Source: Parastagonospora avenae f. sp. tritici 18332-5
Lineage: Eukaryota > Ascomycota > Dothideomycetes > Pleosporales > Phaeosphaeriaceae
DNA length: 64,000 nucleotides
Reading direction: 5' to 3'
Assembly (NCBI GenBank): GCA_022559985.1
Contig: JAFJTR010000009.1
Span: forward strand, 248,001-312,000
The notes beneath the pieces were generated by a model. It had not been told where the DNA came from. It did no database searches and worked only from the letters and a program-made list of their open reading frames with translations. The position numbers and the translations under genes are program-made. This document shows positions 1 to 11,362 of the stretch, piece by piece; within the stretch, counting starts at the first letter, position 1, and every line of letters starts with the position of its first letter.

Positions 1-1
1 T

Positions 2-1651
2 GGCTCGCGTGGCTCCAATCCAGAAGGCGTTGTAAAACAGCTCAAGACACTGAAAGACTTTCTCGATATGAACGATCTCAGCCTGGGGTCTATATCTTGG
101 GATTCGGTCATAGCTCGACTTATAGAGTCAGGAGCTTTCGTACCTGAGAAGCGCCCCGAAGCCCTTCTACGTCTCTTTCAGCTGGCCACTGGGTTCGGTG
201 CAGAAGTCACCACTCTCAATGCTTCAGCTACAGCAAGTGATGAAGTACATTATTTTTTTGAGCCTACGACTCTTCCACTCAACCTGCTTCACCGAACAAT
301 GCGGGCATTCATCAACAATGGGGATCTTCAGGGCGCCATGACCACATTGACGTTGTTGCAGCAGCACACTGACGAAAATAAGCAAAAGTCCTTGCAGCAA
401 TTCTTTGAAATGCTCAAGAACGACGCGCTGAAGGAGGGACAGCCTTTCACGAGCAGTCTTCCGCCAGTCGACTTCCCAGCCTTCGAGGTCCGCATGCCAG
501 TTCCGCTTCGCGCCAGACTATTGGACTTGGCTACCGAGTCCGGGATGCATGAGCTAGGTCGCTGGCTACTATTTGCTCAGGACATTGACGGTCCTCTGAT
601 AGGACGCGATCTGTACAATCATCGAAACGTCGCTGCGTCTATTGTGCGATTCGGCACTCTCTCTGGCGAGAATGATCTCGTGATGGATATCGTCAAGAGA
701 GTCGGAACCTGGTCCGAGACCCATGGAGAGCAGCGCATGCCCACCGAGGTCCTTATTGCACTTCTCTGCAGTCAACTCAAGCTTCATCGATGGGACTCCG
801 TGCAAGGGATGGAGCAGTACATCAGAGATGCTACTGGGTTCAAGCCACGGCCAATCATACTATCGACTTTTGCTGCAGAGCTTCTTCGACTATCTACAGG
901 CCCTGAAGAGGAGCGGGTGAAGACGCAAGATGCGTTCGCCGATCTACTTTTTGCTTGGGAAGATCTCATCCTGAGCAATATTCGCAATGAGTTGCATTGT
1001 ATATTGGCAATCATGTCGACTACAGATGACATGTGGAAGGACTACTGCTCTCAGTTCTTGGCCTTCTCTTCACGTCAATACATAAAACTCTCCACAGACG
1101 ACTTTAACAAAGTGCTCAGTGGAATCCTCGATGGTTATGGAAGCTCCAAGGCCAGAGAAGTAGTTTGCACTTGGTGCCACATGTCCTCCGCCGCATTCGA
1201 AGCCCGTCGAGCTCCTGGTGGACTGCTGACCATGCCGCGCTTGCAGGTCGGCAAAGGCACTGAGTACGCAGAACGGCCACCTGACATTGAACTGATCCAA
1301 GAGTCAGGCGCAAAGCTTACCCTACAAGGACGAGTAAGACCCAATCGTCAGACATTATGGGTCATCTTTCGCAAGGTTCAAGAGGAAGTGGAGCAGCACA
1401 GGTGGCAAGGGAAAGAGTTCTCCGTCACTGAGCATGCAGACGTGCGCGAAACACTCAGGTGGGCAGCGCGCCTACTTTACAAGCTGGGCTATGACCACGA
1501 AGACATTTCTCTCGACATGGGCAGTATTCTTGTAGAGCTAGCCGGACTTGAGCCTCCCGCGGCCGCTAATGATCCCGAAAGGCTCGACGGTGCTGTACCA
1601 AGATTTGGAGAATCCGCTTCTGTTAGCACGCGTAGACTAGCATTCTTGTAG
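2..1651 (+). CDS. Large uncharacterised protein, 5' partial; possibly a mitochondrial gene-expression factor
   Basis: The frame is open from base 2, with no stop before the first visible ATG at 68, so the true start lies outside the window. At least 549 codons are visible, with no intron needed. The protein is mostly alpha-helical in appearance, with leucine-rich helical stretches and no signal peptide or membrane segment in the visible part. The C-terminal third (about residues 400-500) resembles fungal proteins annotated as mitochondrial ATPase expression factors (ATP13/PF12921-like, helical-repeat RNA-associated proteins). That is a weak match from memory, and the protein could be an unrelated helical-repeat protein. 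No catalytic motif is visible. It ends in TAG at 1649-1651. Confidence 0.6.
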   Translation, partial: GSRGSNPEGVVKQLKTLKDFLDMNDLSLGSISWDSVIARLIESGAFVPEKRPEALLRLFQLATGFGAEVTTLNASATASDEVHYFFEPTTLPLNLLHRTMRAFINNGDLQGAMTTLTLLQQHTDENKQKSLQQFFEMLKNDALKEGQPFTSSLPPVDFPAFEVRMPVPLRARLLDLATESGMHELGRWLLFAQDIDGPLIGRDLYNHRNVAASIVRFGTLSGENDLVMDIVKRVGTWSETHGEQRMPTEVLIALLCSQLKLHRWDSVQGMEQYIRDATGFKPRPIILSTFAAELLRLSTGPEEERVKTQDAFADLLFAWEDLILSNIRNELHCILAIMSTTDDMWKDYCSQFLAFSSRQYIKLSTDDFNKVLSGILDGYGSSKAREVVCTWCHMSSAAFEARRAPGGLLTMPRLQVGKGTEYAERPPDIELIQESGAKLTLQGRVRPNRQTLWVIFRKVQEEVEQHRWQGKEFSVTEHADVRETLRWAARLLYKLGYDHEDISLDMGSILVELAGLEPPAAANDPERLDGAVPRFGESASVSTRRLAFL

Positions 1652-3814
1652 ATATTTGTTGCGTAACACCCCGAACATACATCCAGGTTCATGCTGGGGA
1701 TTTATTGTCGACCACGAATCAAATTCGTGGCTGGGGACTCGCGACTTTGCCGCACCTCCTCAGTCACGCGATACTGCACATGAGCGTTTGAGTGTCTTCG
1801 TGTATCTCGCCAGGCCACCGATGTTGCTATGTGCCCCAAATCAGGGCTCCGCAAAAGTCTTTAGCACTAAAACAGGCGTTTCTACTCCTCCCCACCGGGC
1901 TGGCGAGTTCGAAGCGCTCAGTGAGGCGCACGTGAGCCAACCAAGTTTTTACCTAGGTACATATTTTCTGAAGTGGAGTACGGGGATTCTCAATTCGAGA
2001 CCCCTGATGCGTTTGATTCTCATCATCTTCCCCACCGCGTCTCCACCCTGTACCAGACAGCTGTCAAAGACCCCAGACCGCCTAGAAGTTGTACGCCGTG
2101 AAAATACTTCAGCGCCAGCGTTGGTGATACAATGGAGCATTGTGCGACTATTCACAGGCGAGATTGGTGTTGGCGACCGACGGAGCGAATGGGAAAAGCT
2201 ACCTGTCCGTAGACGCACATGAGCTATGTCCAATCAGAGGCGTAAGGCTGATGGCCACGTTGAAGATCTTTCGAGCATCGCAGTGGAGTCGGCATCTCAT
2301 CCAACCAGTGCATTGTGGGCCACTTTACCTCGATCCACCAAGGGCTTGCATCCTGCAGCCAAACCGGGTAAGAGCTCAGCCTCGCAAAGCGGCTCTGAGA
2401 GCGATCAACGTCTTCACGATGAATGATAAGATCTCAATTGATGTCTATGGCGTTAAAAGAGGCTTCCATATCAGAATTGTACGACTCCAAAGCTTAAATT
2501 ATCTGATACGTAGAGGCTGTCTCAGGGCCTAGAACGCGCATTATCACAAGCAACGGCCCGCTGCTGTCGTACCTTTTCAGGCGTTTACACCACACTCACC
2601 GACTTTTGGTCCCGGCGCCAGTCGCCCAAAGCGTATCGATAGACGTCTTAGCACCACCTGGAGGGGCAGTGCTGGCGACGTCAAGTCACAGATATTTTGC
2701 GGAGGGCCAGGGCCGTAGTGAGAAACGGGTAAACGTGCACTGTTCTTCCACGAGATGATCACGATTCTTCTGCACAATTGATATTAAGATGACGACACCC
2801 CAGAAAAATGATGTGCGCGCACTGGTAAGCGCAGCAATCTATGTGGGCTGTCGTTGGATGCGCGATGCAAGCCCGGCCTCCGTTTTGCCATGGACCAATA
2901 GGGACCGTATGTTGCTCGTTCGACAACTTTCTTAGCCCCCGGGGTTGCTTCGTCGCTGGAGTTTTGCATGCGGTCGAAGATTGAGTTTAAGTGGGCCCAT
3001 ACGTACTTTGGCCCAGGAGGGGCACGCGACTGTGAGACAGACGAGAGCCCTCACCAAGACCATCATGATGTGATGTTTTTGGCGTCGCATCTCTTGTTAG
3101 GCTGAATAGTCGAAGCCGCCATGTCCCTGGTGTGGTTGGTGTGCAGGATGACTCTTTGTGGGTATTTGGCGAGCCCGTCGGGAGTCAGAGATGCATGCCC
3201 TGGTCAATTCTCACCGCTGCGCTAACGTGCCCTAGCGCCCTAGCGCCAAGCGCCTTCCTAAATTTCCATATCCTCTGTCTCTGCCCGCCTTTCGCACTCC
3301 GCAAACCACACGGACACCAAGTCGCACAAGAAGCATAAACAGAAGCACAATCAACTCCATCCATATACATCTTCGTCGAGACAATGCCGCAGGCAATCGC
3401 TGAGTGCTAATTTCCCTCTGGGTGGCCTACAATTTTTTGTAGGCCATCCAGCCGGCCAGCTCGCGAGACTTCAACTCAACGACGATACACATCCACGACT
3501 GCGTGAAGCATATTTTGCTCGCAACCGTCTCAATCAAGTGTTTCTTCGACCAGCCTGCATTGCATACTACACGCATTGTCAGTTCCTCCGGTGCCATCCA
3601 CGAACACGACGACCCGCCGTCAGCTCTCTCATAGTCAAGAGCCCGGCCCTTCAGTACAACACATACCAAGTCGACCAACGCTGTCACTCTTCTCAATACG
3701 ACGTTCTCCTCCTCCCTTGACCCCTCCATACCCGAACCGTACCACCCATCCATCCCTGGACCTTCACCCCCGCCAGCACTACAGCCACGAGATCGCCAAG
3801 AAAGGCCCACACCA
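1652..3814. other. Intergenic region without a supported gene
   Basis: About 2.1 kb. Several open frames occur (for example 1656-2222 and 2140-2532), but their translations show no domain, no sensible composition and no joinable exons. The last 300 bases are C/T-rich and probably hold the promoter and 5' leader of the acidic-protein gene that starts at 3815. Confidence 0.5.
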
Positions 3815-6168
3815 ATGGCGCACCTTACCTACTCGCGGTCGGCAATGTCCGACCTTGGTGGACATCAATACAAGGACCGTAAGCTCATGCACAGCGACAG
3901 CCAGTCAGGCGCGCAAGACAGTGCGCCAGGCAGCAAGCACCACACCGAAGCGAGAGGAGACGGTCAGTCCCTCACTGGAGAAGCTACAAACGAAGACCAT
4001 GAGGGAGACAGTGAGACCGCGCAAGACGGTGAACAAGATGATGATGATGAAGATGAACCAGCGGCACCCGCCCCGTTCCGTGGTTTTGGTAAGGGCAAAG
4101 GACGAGGAAAGCGCCCTGCCATCCGTGTCGAACCTGTCGAAGATCAATCGCAGGAAGAGGACGACGAGGTCACATCCCTCGAAACGGGGCCCAGCTCAAG
4201 TAAGCATCCGGTGAGCCAGCTGATCATGAACAACAAGAAGCGCACCTTTAGCAATCTTTCCAGCACATCTGTGCTCTTTGGTGACGACTCCACCGATCAA
4301 GAATTTCCTAGACGCAAGATGGCGCGCAAACTAAGCAATGCGGTCACGAAACCGCTACTGACCTACAAGGCAAACGAGGAGGACCTTGATGAAAATGCCA
4401 TCGAGAGCGACGATGAAGACTATAGCGCACTCAATCTCATCCCTGATGATGACTCGGACGTCGAGTTGATGGAGCAACAAGAAGAGAGCTTCATTCTCCA
4501 AGAAGAGCAGCAGGCGACCACCCTACTCAACGAGTTCCGTGACGCTCGCCGACTCAGCCTCGAGAGCTGCATTAGTGACAATATCTTCGATGTCACTGCG
4601 CCACTTGACAACGCATACATTTCCGGTCTTCAAGACTACGGCTTTGCCCAATTCTTCGAGCCAGAGGCTCTGCCTGCATCTCCCGATCCAGCAGTCAAGA
4701 GAAAGTATTCAGATAGCTCCACGAAGCGTGTTCGCTTCGATGACGAGGTTCAAGTATCAGATAGCTCAAGCTCAGAATCTTCCGAGCTCGACAGCAGTGT
4801 CTTTCCCGATCTCTTCCTTGAACAAGACAAGCTGCCTCCCATCTTGCACCAGCTTCTTGAGATCGACAATGATGAAGATGACGGAGACTTCGCTTCTCCT
4901 CAATCTGACGCCTCGTTCTGGGACTACGGCCAGGACGAGTCTCGCATCACACCAGCTGAGCAATCAGACGAGACCGATAATGACTCAGCTGGCTCCAGTG
5001 GCTATGATTGTATGATTATGCCCCATACTAAATTTAACCTGTCCACTAACATCTCTTCGTAGCTGACATGGGTGATACCACTGACGAAGAAGACTTTGGC
5101 ACTGACGCTGCACCACGGACCCCCGTTCAAGACAGGTCCGTTCTGCGCCAACCAGCCTCGGCGCCTGGCTCACGCGCTGCGACCCCCAAGCCGTTTCAGC
5201 GCAGCTCCCGACCTACAGGACGCCAAATTCCGCCTCCTCGTGGTATCTTCATTCATGATGATAGCACCAAAGCCATCGCTGTCACTAACCGAGCAACCAA
5301 GACGGTCACCTTCTACCGGCCTCGGCCAGCCATCATTCCTTGGATACCTCTGAATGGATACCAGAGCGGTACCAGCAGCACGGCCAACAACAGTCCTCGG
5401 AATTCGATCGCACAACTGAATGCCTCCGATAGCGAGAACAGCAACGAAGTCCTGAACAACGCTCTCAACACCGACATCATGCTCACTGGTATATTTGGCT
5501 CCGCGCCTAGTAACAACGACTTCTACTTCGGTAACGAGAGCATCGGTCCACCTGAGGCATTCTATCCTTTCGTCAGCATCGGATCCAATGGCAACATGAA
5601 CCTCATGGACGATGATGAGTACGATGACTCTGAGGACTTCGAAGACGACTTGAACATCGCCGATTTCATGGACTTCGGCTCTGACGGTGACGACACCGAT
5701 CTTGAACCAGACTATGAAGATACCGATGTGCCAGCAACTCCGGCCACGTCTCAAGCGGCGCTTCATGGCTCAACCCCTGCTCAGCCTACACCGATGGCTG
5801 AGACGCCAGTCAACCGTAAGAGGTCGACTTCGGACGCTATGCTTCAGCACTTCGACCGTGGCGTCGTCACCGCTTTCCGCAACAACCAGAACCGCTACCG
5901 CGACGTTGCATCCCTCCCGCAAGATCCTGCAGCGCGCGCTTCGGTCTCGCGTCCAGTGCGGTCTGGCAAATCGGCCGAGGCTCTCATCACGCCTCTCCGC
6001 AAGCGGTCCAAGTCAAATCGGATGACTCGGACTCCTATGCACACCGGTTCAGCTACAGGCAACCAAAGCTCGCCATTATCAGGCGTTACCAAAGCGACCT
6101 CCAGGCTGCAGAACTCCATGATGGGCACACCTCGAAGGCCTCCCCCTAGGATGGGAACCTTTTCTTAA
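3815..6168 (+). CDS. Acidic, largely disordered protein, probably nuclear
   Basis: Exons 3815-5009 and 5063-6168 around a 53-bp intron (GTATGA donor, CTAAC branch site at 5046-5050, CGTAG acceptor). The join keeps frame and gives 766 aa. Residues 1-400 are rich in Asp/Glu/Ser, with runs such as DDDDEDE and SDDEDYS, and a basic GKGKGRGKRP patch near residue 95. The second exon carries a conserved-looking block (GIFIHDDSTKAIAVTNRATK), further acidic tracts, and a C-terminal basic segment with NRKRSTSDAMLQHFDRGV. The composition suggests a nuclear regulatory or chromatin-associated protein, but I recognise no named domain. ATG 3815 is preferred; ATG 3845 (MSDLGG) is the alternative start. An overlapping open frame at 3576-4214 is a shadow or leader. 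Confidence 0.8.
5010..5062 (+). other. Spliceosomal intron with consensus signals
   Basis: GTATGA donor, CACTAAC branch site 12 bases before the CGTAG acceptor, 53 bp. It is a good example of the local intron grammar used to model the other genes in this window. Confidence 0.85.
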
Positions 6169-7067
6169 GGCAACAGATTTGTTGTGACGGTAGTCACAAC
6201 GAACATCATCTTCCGTAGATGTGGGGTGGATGAAGATCAGGTGAGAAGTTTACGGGATGTCCTGGGGAGATACACGACGCTACGATACCCACGGCCTTTT
6301 GCTTCCCGCTATTTTGCGGCTTTGTCGTTATTACGAACTTGATGATATCCTTGCATGCATATCTATCAAATGTTCTGGGTACGTTTCTTTCACTAGACGG
6401 ACTCGATAAAAGTGGGAAGGGGGCTTTCGCCTTCGGAGAATGTTCTGCGGAAGCGACGCCGGCAGCTTCTTTCGACCTTTGCAACGACATTTCCTTTCGT
6501 TCTGGAGCGTTCCTTTCGGCTATACCAGTTTTTCACTTTGAGCGTTCAATATCTCCCTGCTTTCCTACATCAGCAAGGATCGAGCTTGTGGGACGATACT
6601 ATGTACTGGCGGCACAGTTTGATGGGTTTCACAATCTCCGGCGTTTAGATCTACTGTTGTAGGTCATGGAAGGCGTTGAGAGAGTGGAATTCGTTTAGGC
6701 GTCACGCCACGCACCTTTCGTTTGTCAAGGGGGTACTGCACTCTGGTGGTTTCCCGTGTACGATTATTAGTCCACAATGCTAGTGTTTTATTGCGATCGA
6801 GTACATTCCCTGATCACTTTTATGTGCAACCTGAATCGTGTCACCATCGTCTGTAACCGATCTCAATGCCTGTGCACATCTATCTGAGCACTGACCAGTA
6901 GCTTGGTACTTGCAGATGGCGCAAGAAGATGCCTTGGCGTGGTGAATGGCTCATGCGTCAGCAAGGCGTCTGTGCTCAAACGACGTCACACCTCCGCTCG
7001 CATGTGAAGATTGACGTCTGGTAAACATTACCACTCGACAACGCCTGATGCCTGCAAAAATCTTGCG
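6169..7067. other. Intergenic region, nothing recognised
   Basis: Terminator side of the acidic-protein gene and promoter side of the seipin gene. The open frames at 6339-6662 and 6412-6648 have no recognisable content. Confidence 0.5.
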
Positions 7068-8512
7068 ATGGAGGAGCTGAAGGATGACTATCGTGAGGGC
7101 GAATCGTTTATACAGTATGCTATAGTACGTTAACTCCAAGACGTGCTCTTCACGCACTGCAGCACAGTCAACACTGCGCAATCTCGGGAATGAGGAGCGC
7201 ATCACAGTCACTCATACAATTCACATTTTAGGACACGCTCCTCCTACCCATACGTATCGCATCCTCACGGGCACTACTACGAGCATACCTCCGCGGTATT
7301 CTGCTGTTCATCACGTCCACGATCCTCTTCGCCCTCGCTGTGGTCGCGTATACGTCCTTCTACTACTCCTACATACCTGTGCGCGGCATCACTGCCCCGG
7401 TGTATCTGCAATTCGACCATGGCAGCGCTACCAGACATACAATACTACAGTCGCACGACGTCGCGACAAAGAACTGGCCGTACGGTATTGCAAACATACC
7501 CGGACTTGTGAGCAGGCAAAAGTACGATGTCGTCGTGGAAATGACTGTGCCAAGGAGCCGAAGAAACCTCGAAGCAGGCAATTGGATGGTTGGATTGGAG
7601 ATGCGCGGCCCTTCGACGGCTGCGGGGGGTATCATGGGCATGTTAGGCTGGGACGAGGAGTGGGATAACACCCAAGGGGGCGTCTCGGGGGCTCCGACGC
7701 AGAAGGTAGATGCTGGAGGATTGGCCGGTACGCCGACAGTCATTGCGAGGAGTAGGAGGCCTGCGATCTTGACGTATCGAAGCTACGCTATCGAACACAT
7801 CCATCGACTACTTCGCCTGCCACTGTATCTCCTCGGATGGCATACAGAGTCAGAGCACATTGAAATCAGCATGATGGAGTCCGTAGAATTCGACAAGGGC
7901 GTGCGCAACGTGCCAACCTCAGTCAAAATCGAGCTACGCTCAGGCTACCCACTGGAAGTCTACACCGTCTCAGTTCGCTTCAGCGCGCGCATGGAGGGTC
8001 TACGCTGGCTCATGTACCGCTACTGGCTCACCTCCGCCATTACCGGTACCACCCTCTTCTGGAGCGTAGAAATGGGTGTCTTGCTCTTCACATGGGCCAT
8101 CTTCACCCTACTCTTCAGCAAACCAGATTCCGACCCCAGTCAAAAACAAATCAAACAAGAATCCGGCATCACGACCCCGAAGCGCGAAGATACTGAGCCT
8201 TCAACCCCCTTTTCTGAGACCTCACGCACGTTTCCATCCCTATCGTCGCACCAACAATTGCAATACCAGGCCCCAGTAGCGCCGAAATCCGAACGCGACT
8301 CTCCCGCGCTCGAAGACATCCCGACGCGTGAAGAGGCGGAGGCAGATGATGAGGATGACGATTTCGTGCTGGAAGAGCCGCTGCCGAGGACTGGGGAGAA
8401 GGATGGTGGATTTACGGACTCGGGTATTGGGACGAGTGTGGAGAGCAGTTTTGAAAAGGAGAAGGGATTGAGTAGGCGGAGGAGTGGGAGGAGTAGCAGA
8501 GATGATCGGTAG
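7068..8512 (+). CDS. Seipin (lipid-droplet assembly protein)
   Basis: Modelled as exons 7068-7124 and 7232-8512 around a 107-bp intron, giving 445 aa. The tiny first exon (MEELKDDYREGESFIQYAI) joins in phase 0 to DTLLLPIRIASSRALLRAYL, which leads into the first membrane helix (about residues 45-65). A lumenal beta-sandwich-like region follows, with the conserved FYYSYIPVRG and the IEISMMESVEFDKGVRNVP stretch. A second membrane helix (WSVEMGVLLFTWAIFTLLF) precedes a long acidic, Ser-rich cytosolic tail. Seipins sit in the ER membrane, oligomerise at ER-lipid-droplet contacts and control droplet biogenesis. An ORF caller would start at the GTG codon at 7340 and lose the first helix, so the first exon matters. 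The family call is firm; the first exon is inferred from phase and family resemblance. Confidence 0.85.
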
Positions 8513-8876
8513 GGCCGATCGGGATCTGCACCGCCGATGATGAGGGAGGATGGGAATGTGGTGGATGGGAAGGCTCGGGAGAGGGAGAGGGAGAGAGTGA
8601 GGAGATGTGGATGTGGTAGGTTGCATTCGCATTGACGGTAGAGTTTATTCTGTTCCAAGCACAACATACAGATGGCAAAATGATCTGCTTTATGTAATGC
8701 CATTACTATTTGTTGTTCTCTTTGATAATTGTTTGTTGTTCTCTGACATCAGTAGTTCAGATGTGAACACATCGTGATGGGACATGCGAGCTGATTGGTC
8801 GGCCAATCACACTAGTCAGGATCTACACATACACCTGGTCGTCTCTCGTTCTTGACACTTACACTGATATCACGAC
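8513..8876. promoter_or_regulatory. Intergenic region with an inverted pair of CCAAT boxes
   Basis: A near-palindrome at 8793-8808, GATTGG-TCGG-CCAATC, puts two CCAAT boxes head to head 70-85 bases upstream of the Mak32-like start codon at 8877. CCAAT boxes bind the fungal Hap2/3/5 (CBC) complex. That this site is used is an inference. Confidence 0.45.
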
Positions 8877-10041
8877 ATGCAAACTACAGCCATGCAAAAC
8901 GAAGCAGACCCGTGTATCAGATTTGTGTCTCTGGGCATGGTCATTCTCGATGACATTAGTATCCCGAATCGAGAAGTGATTCGAGACGTTGTCGGAGGGT
9001 CCGGCGCTTTTTGTATGCTAAATGACCTCCACAATTCCCTCCGAATTTCTACCTGATTCTGCGACTTAGCAACGTTCGGCTACCGCCTGTTCAACCCAAG
9101 TCCGCGAACTCAGACGGTGGGCTGTCTGGTACTTGCAGGCCATGACTTCCCTGCTCCTGTGCGCAAACAGCTTGAGGAATGGGAGATGATTCTCGTTATA
9201 AAACAGTCGAGTGATCGACGAAGTACGAGGGGATTGCTGGAGTATCAGGACGATACATTTGGACGTATGGTAATCTTTCCAATAATATAGGGATTTGCTG
9301 ATCCAAACAGCGAAAACGTTCAAGTACACTACGCCACCGCTAAAGTCAACACCAGCCCATCTGAACGATACACCATTACTACATACTAGAGCCATACACT
9401 TCTTTGCGACAGCAGAAGAGATATTGGTCCAAGTCCCCGAGCTACTGAAGCTGCGTGGTGACAAGGGCCGGCCGTTCATCGTCTGGGAGCCCTTTCCGGC
9501 CTCATGTCGACCAGAGAACAGAAGTGTTATACTGGAGGCGCGTCAGCACGTCGATGTATTTTCTCCAAATCACCTCGAGTTCACGGCCTTATTTGAGGAC
9601 ACCACCACTACTATGGCATTCGACAAAGCTGAGCTGGAAAGACGAGCAGTCGACTTCGCCAAATCAAGCAGGACTGGAATAATGGTCGTACGGTGTGGCG
9701 AGCATGGCTCGTTGACTATAAGTCCAAACAATCAGCTTTTGTGGATTCCGCCTTTCTACGTCCAGGGCGCGAAGGAAGTCATCGACCCCACGGGCGCTGG
9801 TAATGCGTTTCTGGGTGGGCTTACTGCGGGTTGGATGAGGACTCAAGATGCGAGAGAGGCTTCTATATGTGGCAGTATTGCGTCTAGCTTTGCGATTGAA
9901 CAGATCGGACTGCCAACGCTAGGCTCGAAAAGGGGTGGGGAGGTCTGGAACGATGTGCGGGTTATGGATAGACTGGAAGAGTTTAGGTCGTTGTATCTAG
10001 GGGGGACTGAAACGGGGAACGATCGCGATCAGTGTATTTGA
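8877..10041 (+). CDS. MAK32: Mak32-like PfkB-fold sugar kinase homologue
   Basis: Exons 8877-9012, 9070-9264 and 9311-10041 (introns of 57 and 46 bp; both joins checked for phase) encode 353 aa. The N-terminal PfkB signature appears as VVGGSGAFSTFGYRLF, spanning the first join. The central part contains HFFATAEEI and VWEPFP. The C-terminal PfkB signature is DPTGAGNAFLGG at residues 269-280. In active ribokinase-type enzymes the motif is GAGD and the Asp is the catalytic base; here it is Asn275. I recall the fungal Mak32 group having the same change, so activity is doubtful and the substrate unknown. Yeast Mak32 is linked to maintenance of the L-A double-stranded RNA satellite; whether this holds here is unknown. 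Confidence 0.85.
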
Positions 10042-11362
10042 ACTAAACAGGTCATTGGCCCTAAGAGCCAGTGCGGAAAATTATACGACTGTAAAGTCTC
10101 AGCATTAAAAGAGATGCTGCAGGTTATCATCTACGACGGAAAGCCACCAAGGTGCCTCAATCTATACGCATGACTTTGTTATCACAATAGAAACCTTGCT
10201 TTGCTGTGTGAAACTTCAGGCTGTAGATTAGACTGCTGCTTGTTGCACCCCTGTCACTTTCCTTCGTACATGACAACCTTCGCTATGGGTTTTGTCGATA
10301 AAAACGTAAAGCAAGCATGAATTACGCCAGAGATGACCAAACTTCCCAGAGAGAATAGAAAATTCCTTTCAAGACGGTGAAACGCCCGACCTTACTAACA
10401 TTATCTACTACCGGCCGTCATTCGTGACATTAAGCTGGAAAATTAGTCAACCATTCACTGCTACAAAGTGACATAACACAAGACATTCTACGTCAGAAGC
10501 TCATCCAATTACGGTCTCTCTGGACCTTCGTCGGCTCATCTAGTACATTTCTGCCTGCACATGGAAAGCCCGGGAACTACCAACTTGTACCAAGTCGGTC
10601 GAACTCGATGCAGGGGAGCTAAGGTAGCTTGGCATATCGGAATTTCGTAGAACTCTGCGGGCCAAGCGGAAGTTCAAGGCAGGTCGGCGGAACGAGACAC
10701 GCCTAGCCTAGACTACTTGTTGTGGCTGTGCTTGTTCGGCGTCAAATCCTAGTCTACACAGCACATGCATCCCGCGTACAGAGGTTACCACGTAATCACC
10801 AATTTCAGCACGCAGCTCGGATACCAAAATACAGCCGAGAGGCGCCGCTACCAGCTTTGGTTGAGACTTGGGGAGTAAAATTATCTCGCACTTTCACCCT
10901 GCTTACCCTATAGTATGTCGCGACTCGTTTGAACATCCTCGGCACCAGTGTCGTCTGCTACGATTCGACTTGCACACACATCTTAATGCGATCGCGACAA
11001 GGATCTTACGCCTGGGGTCATGTTGGCGAAATTGCGGGGGAGGGTCAAGTGAAGGTGATGCGGCCAATCATCCTCCCGTGGCCAAGGCTTGGTGGGACTG
11101 GGCAATGGATGGGAGCGTGGTAGCGGCACGATGCTCGAGTACATATGTTATAAGGTACGGGAGGCATGGGCAAGATGGACCCATGGTTCTGGGTTTTGTC
11201 GATCAGAGTGGTTTTCTTGGAGAAAGTTTGAGTTGAGAACGCTTTGCTCATTTCCCTTTGACTGCCTGGTTGTCTTCGCCTTATTTACCAGAGGGTATTT
11301 ATATTGTCGGAAATAGGAAGAGAGATTCGTTCAGCTCGAAGTAACAGTATTGTCGGAGAGTC
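10042..11362. other. Intergenic region, nothing recognised
   Basis: 1.3 kb between two genes on the same strand. The short open frames at 10722-11316 overlap each other in different frames and have no domain. The segment probably contains the transporter promoter. Confidence 0.5.

Noticed and set aside
1656..2532. Open frames in the first intergenic region
   Set aside because: No domain, no joinable exon partners, and the two frames overlap in different phases.
3576..4214. 212-codon frame overlapping the acidic-protein gene
   Set aside because: Its translation is Thr/Arg/Pro noise; the overlapping frame from 3815 has the conserved continuation across the intron.
8140..8703. Minus-strand frames across the seipin tail
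   Set aside because: Antisense shadows of the Ser/Glu-rich seipin C-terminus, with low-complexity Ser/Leu/Pro content.
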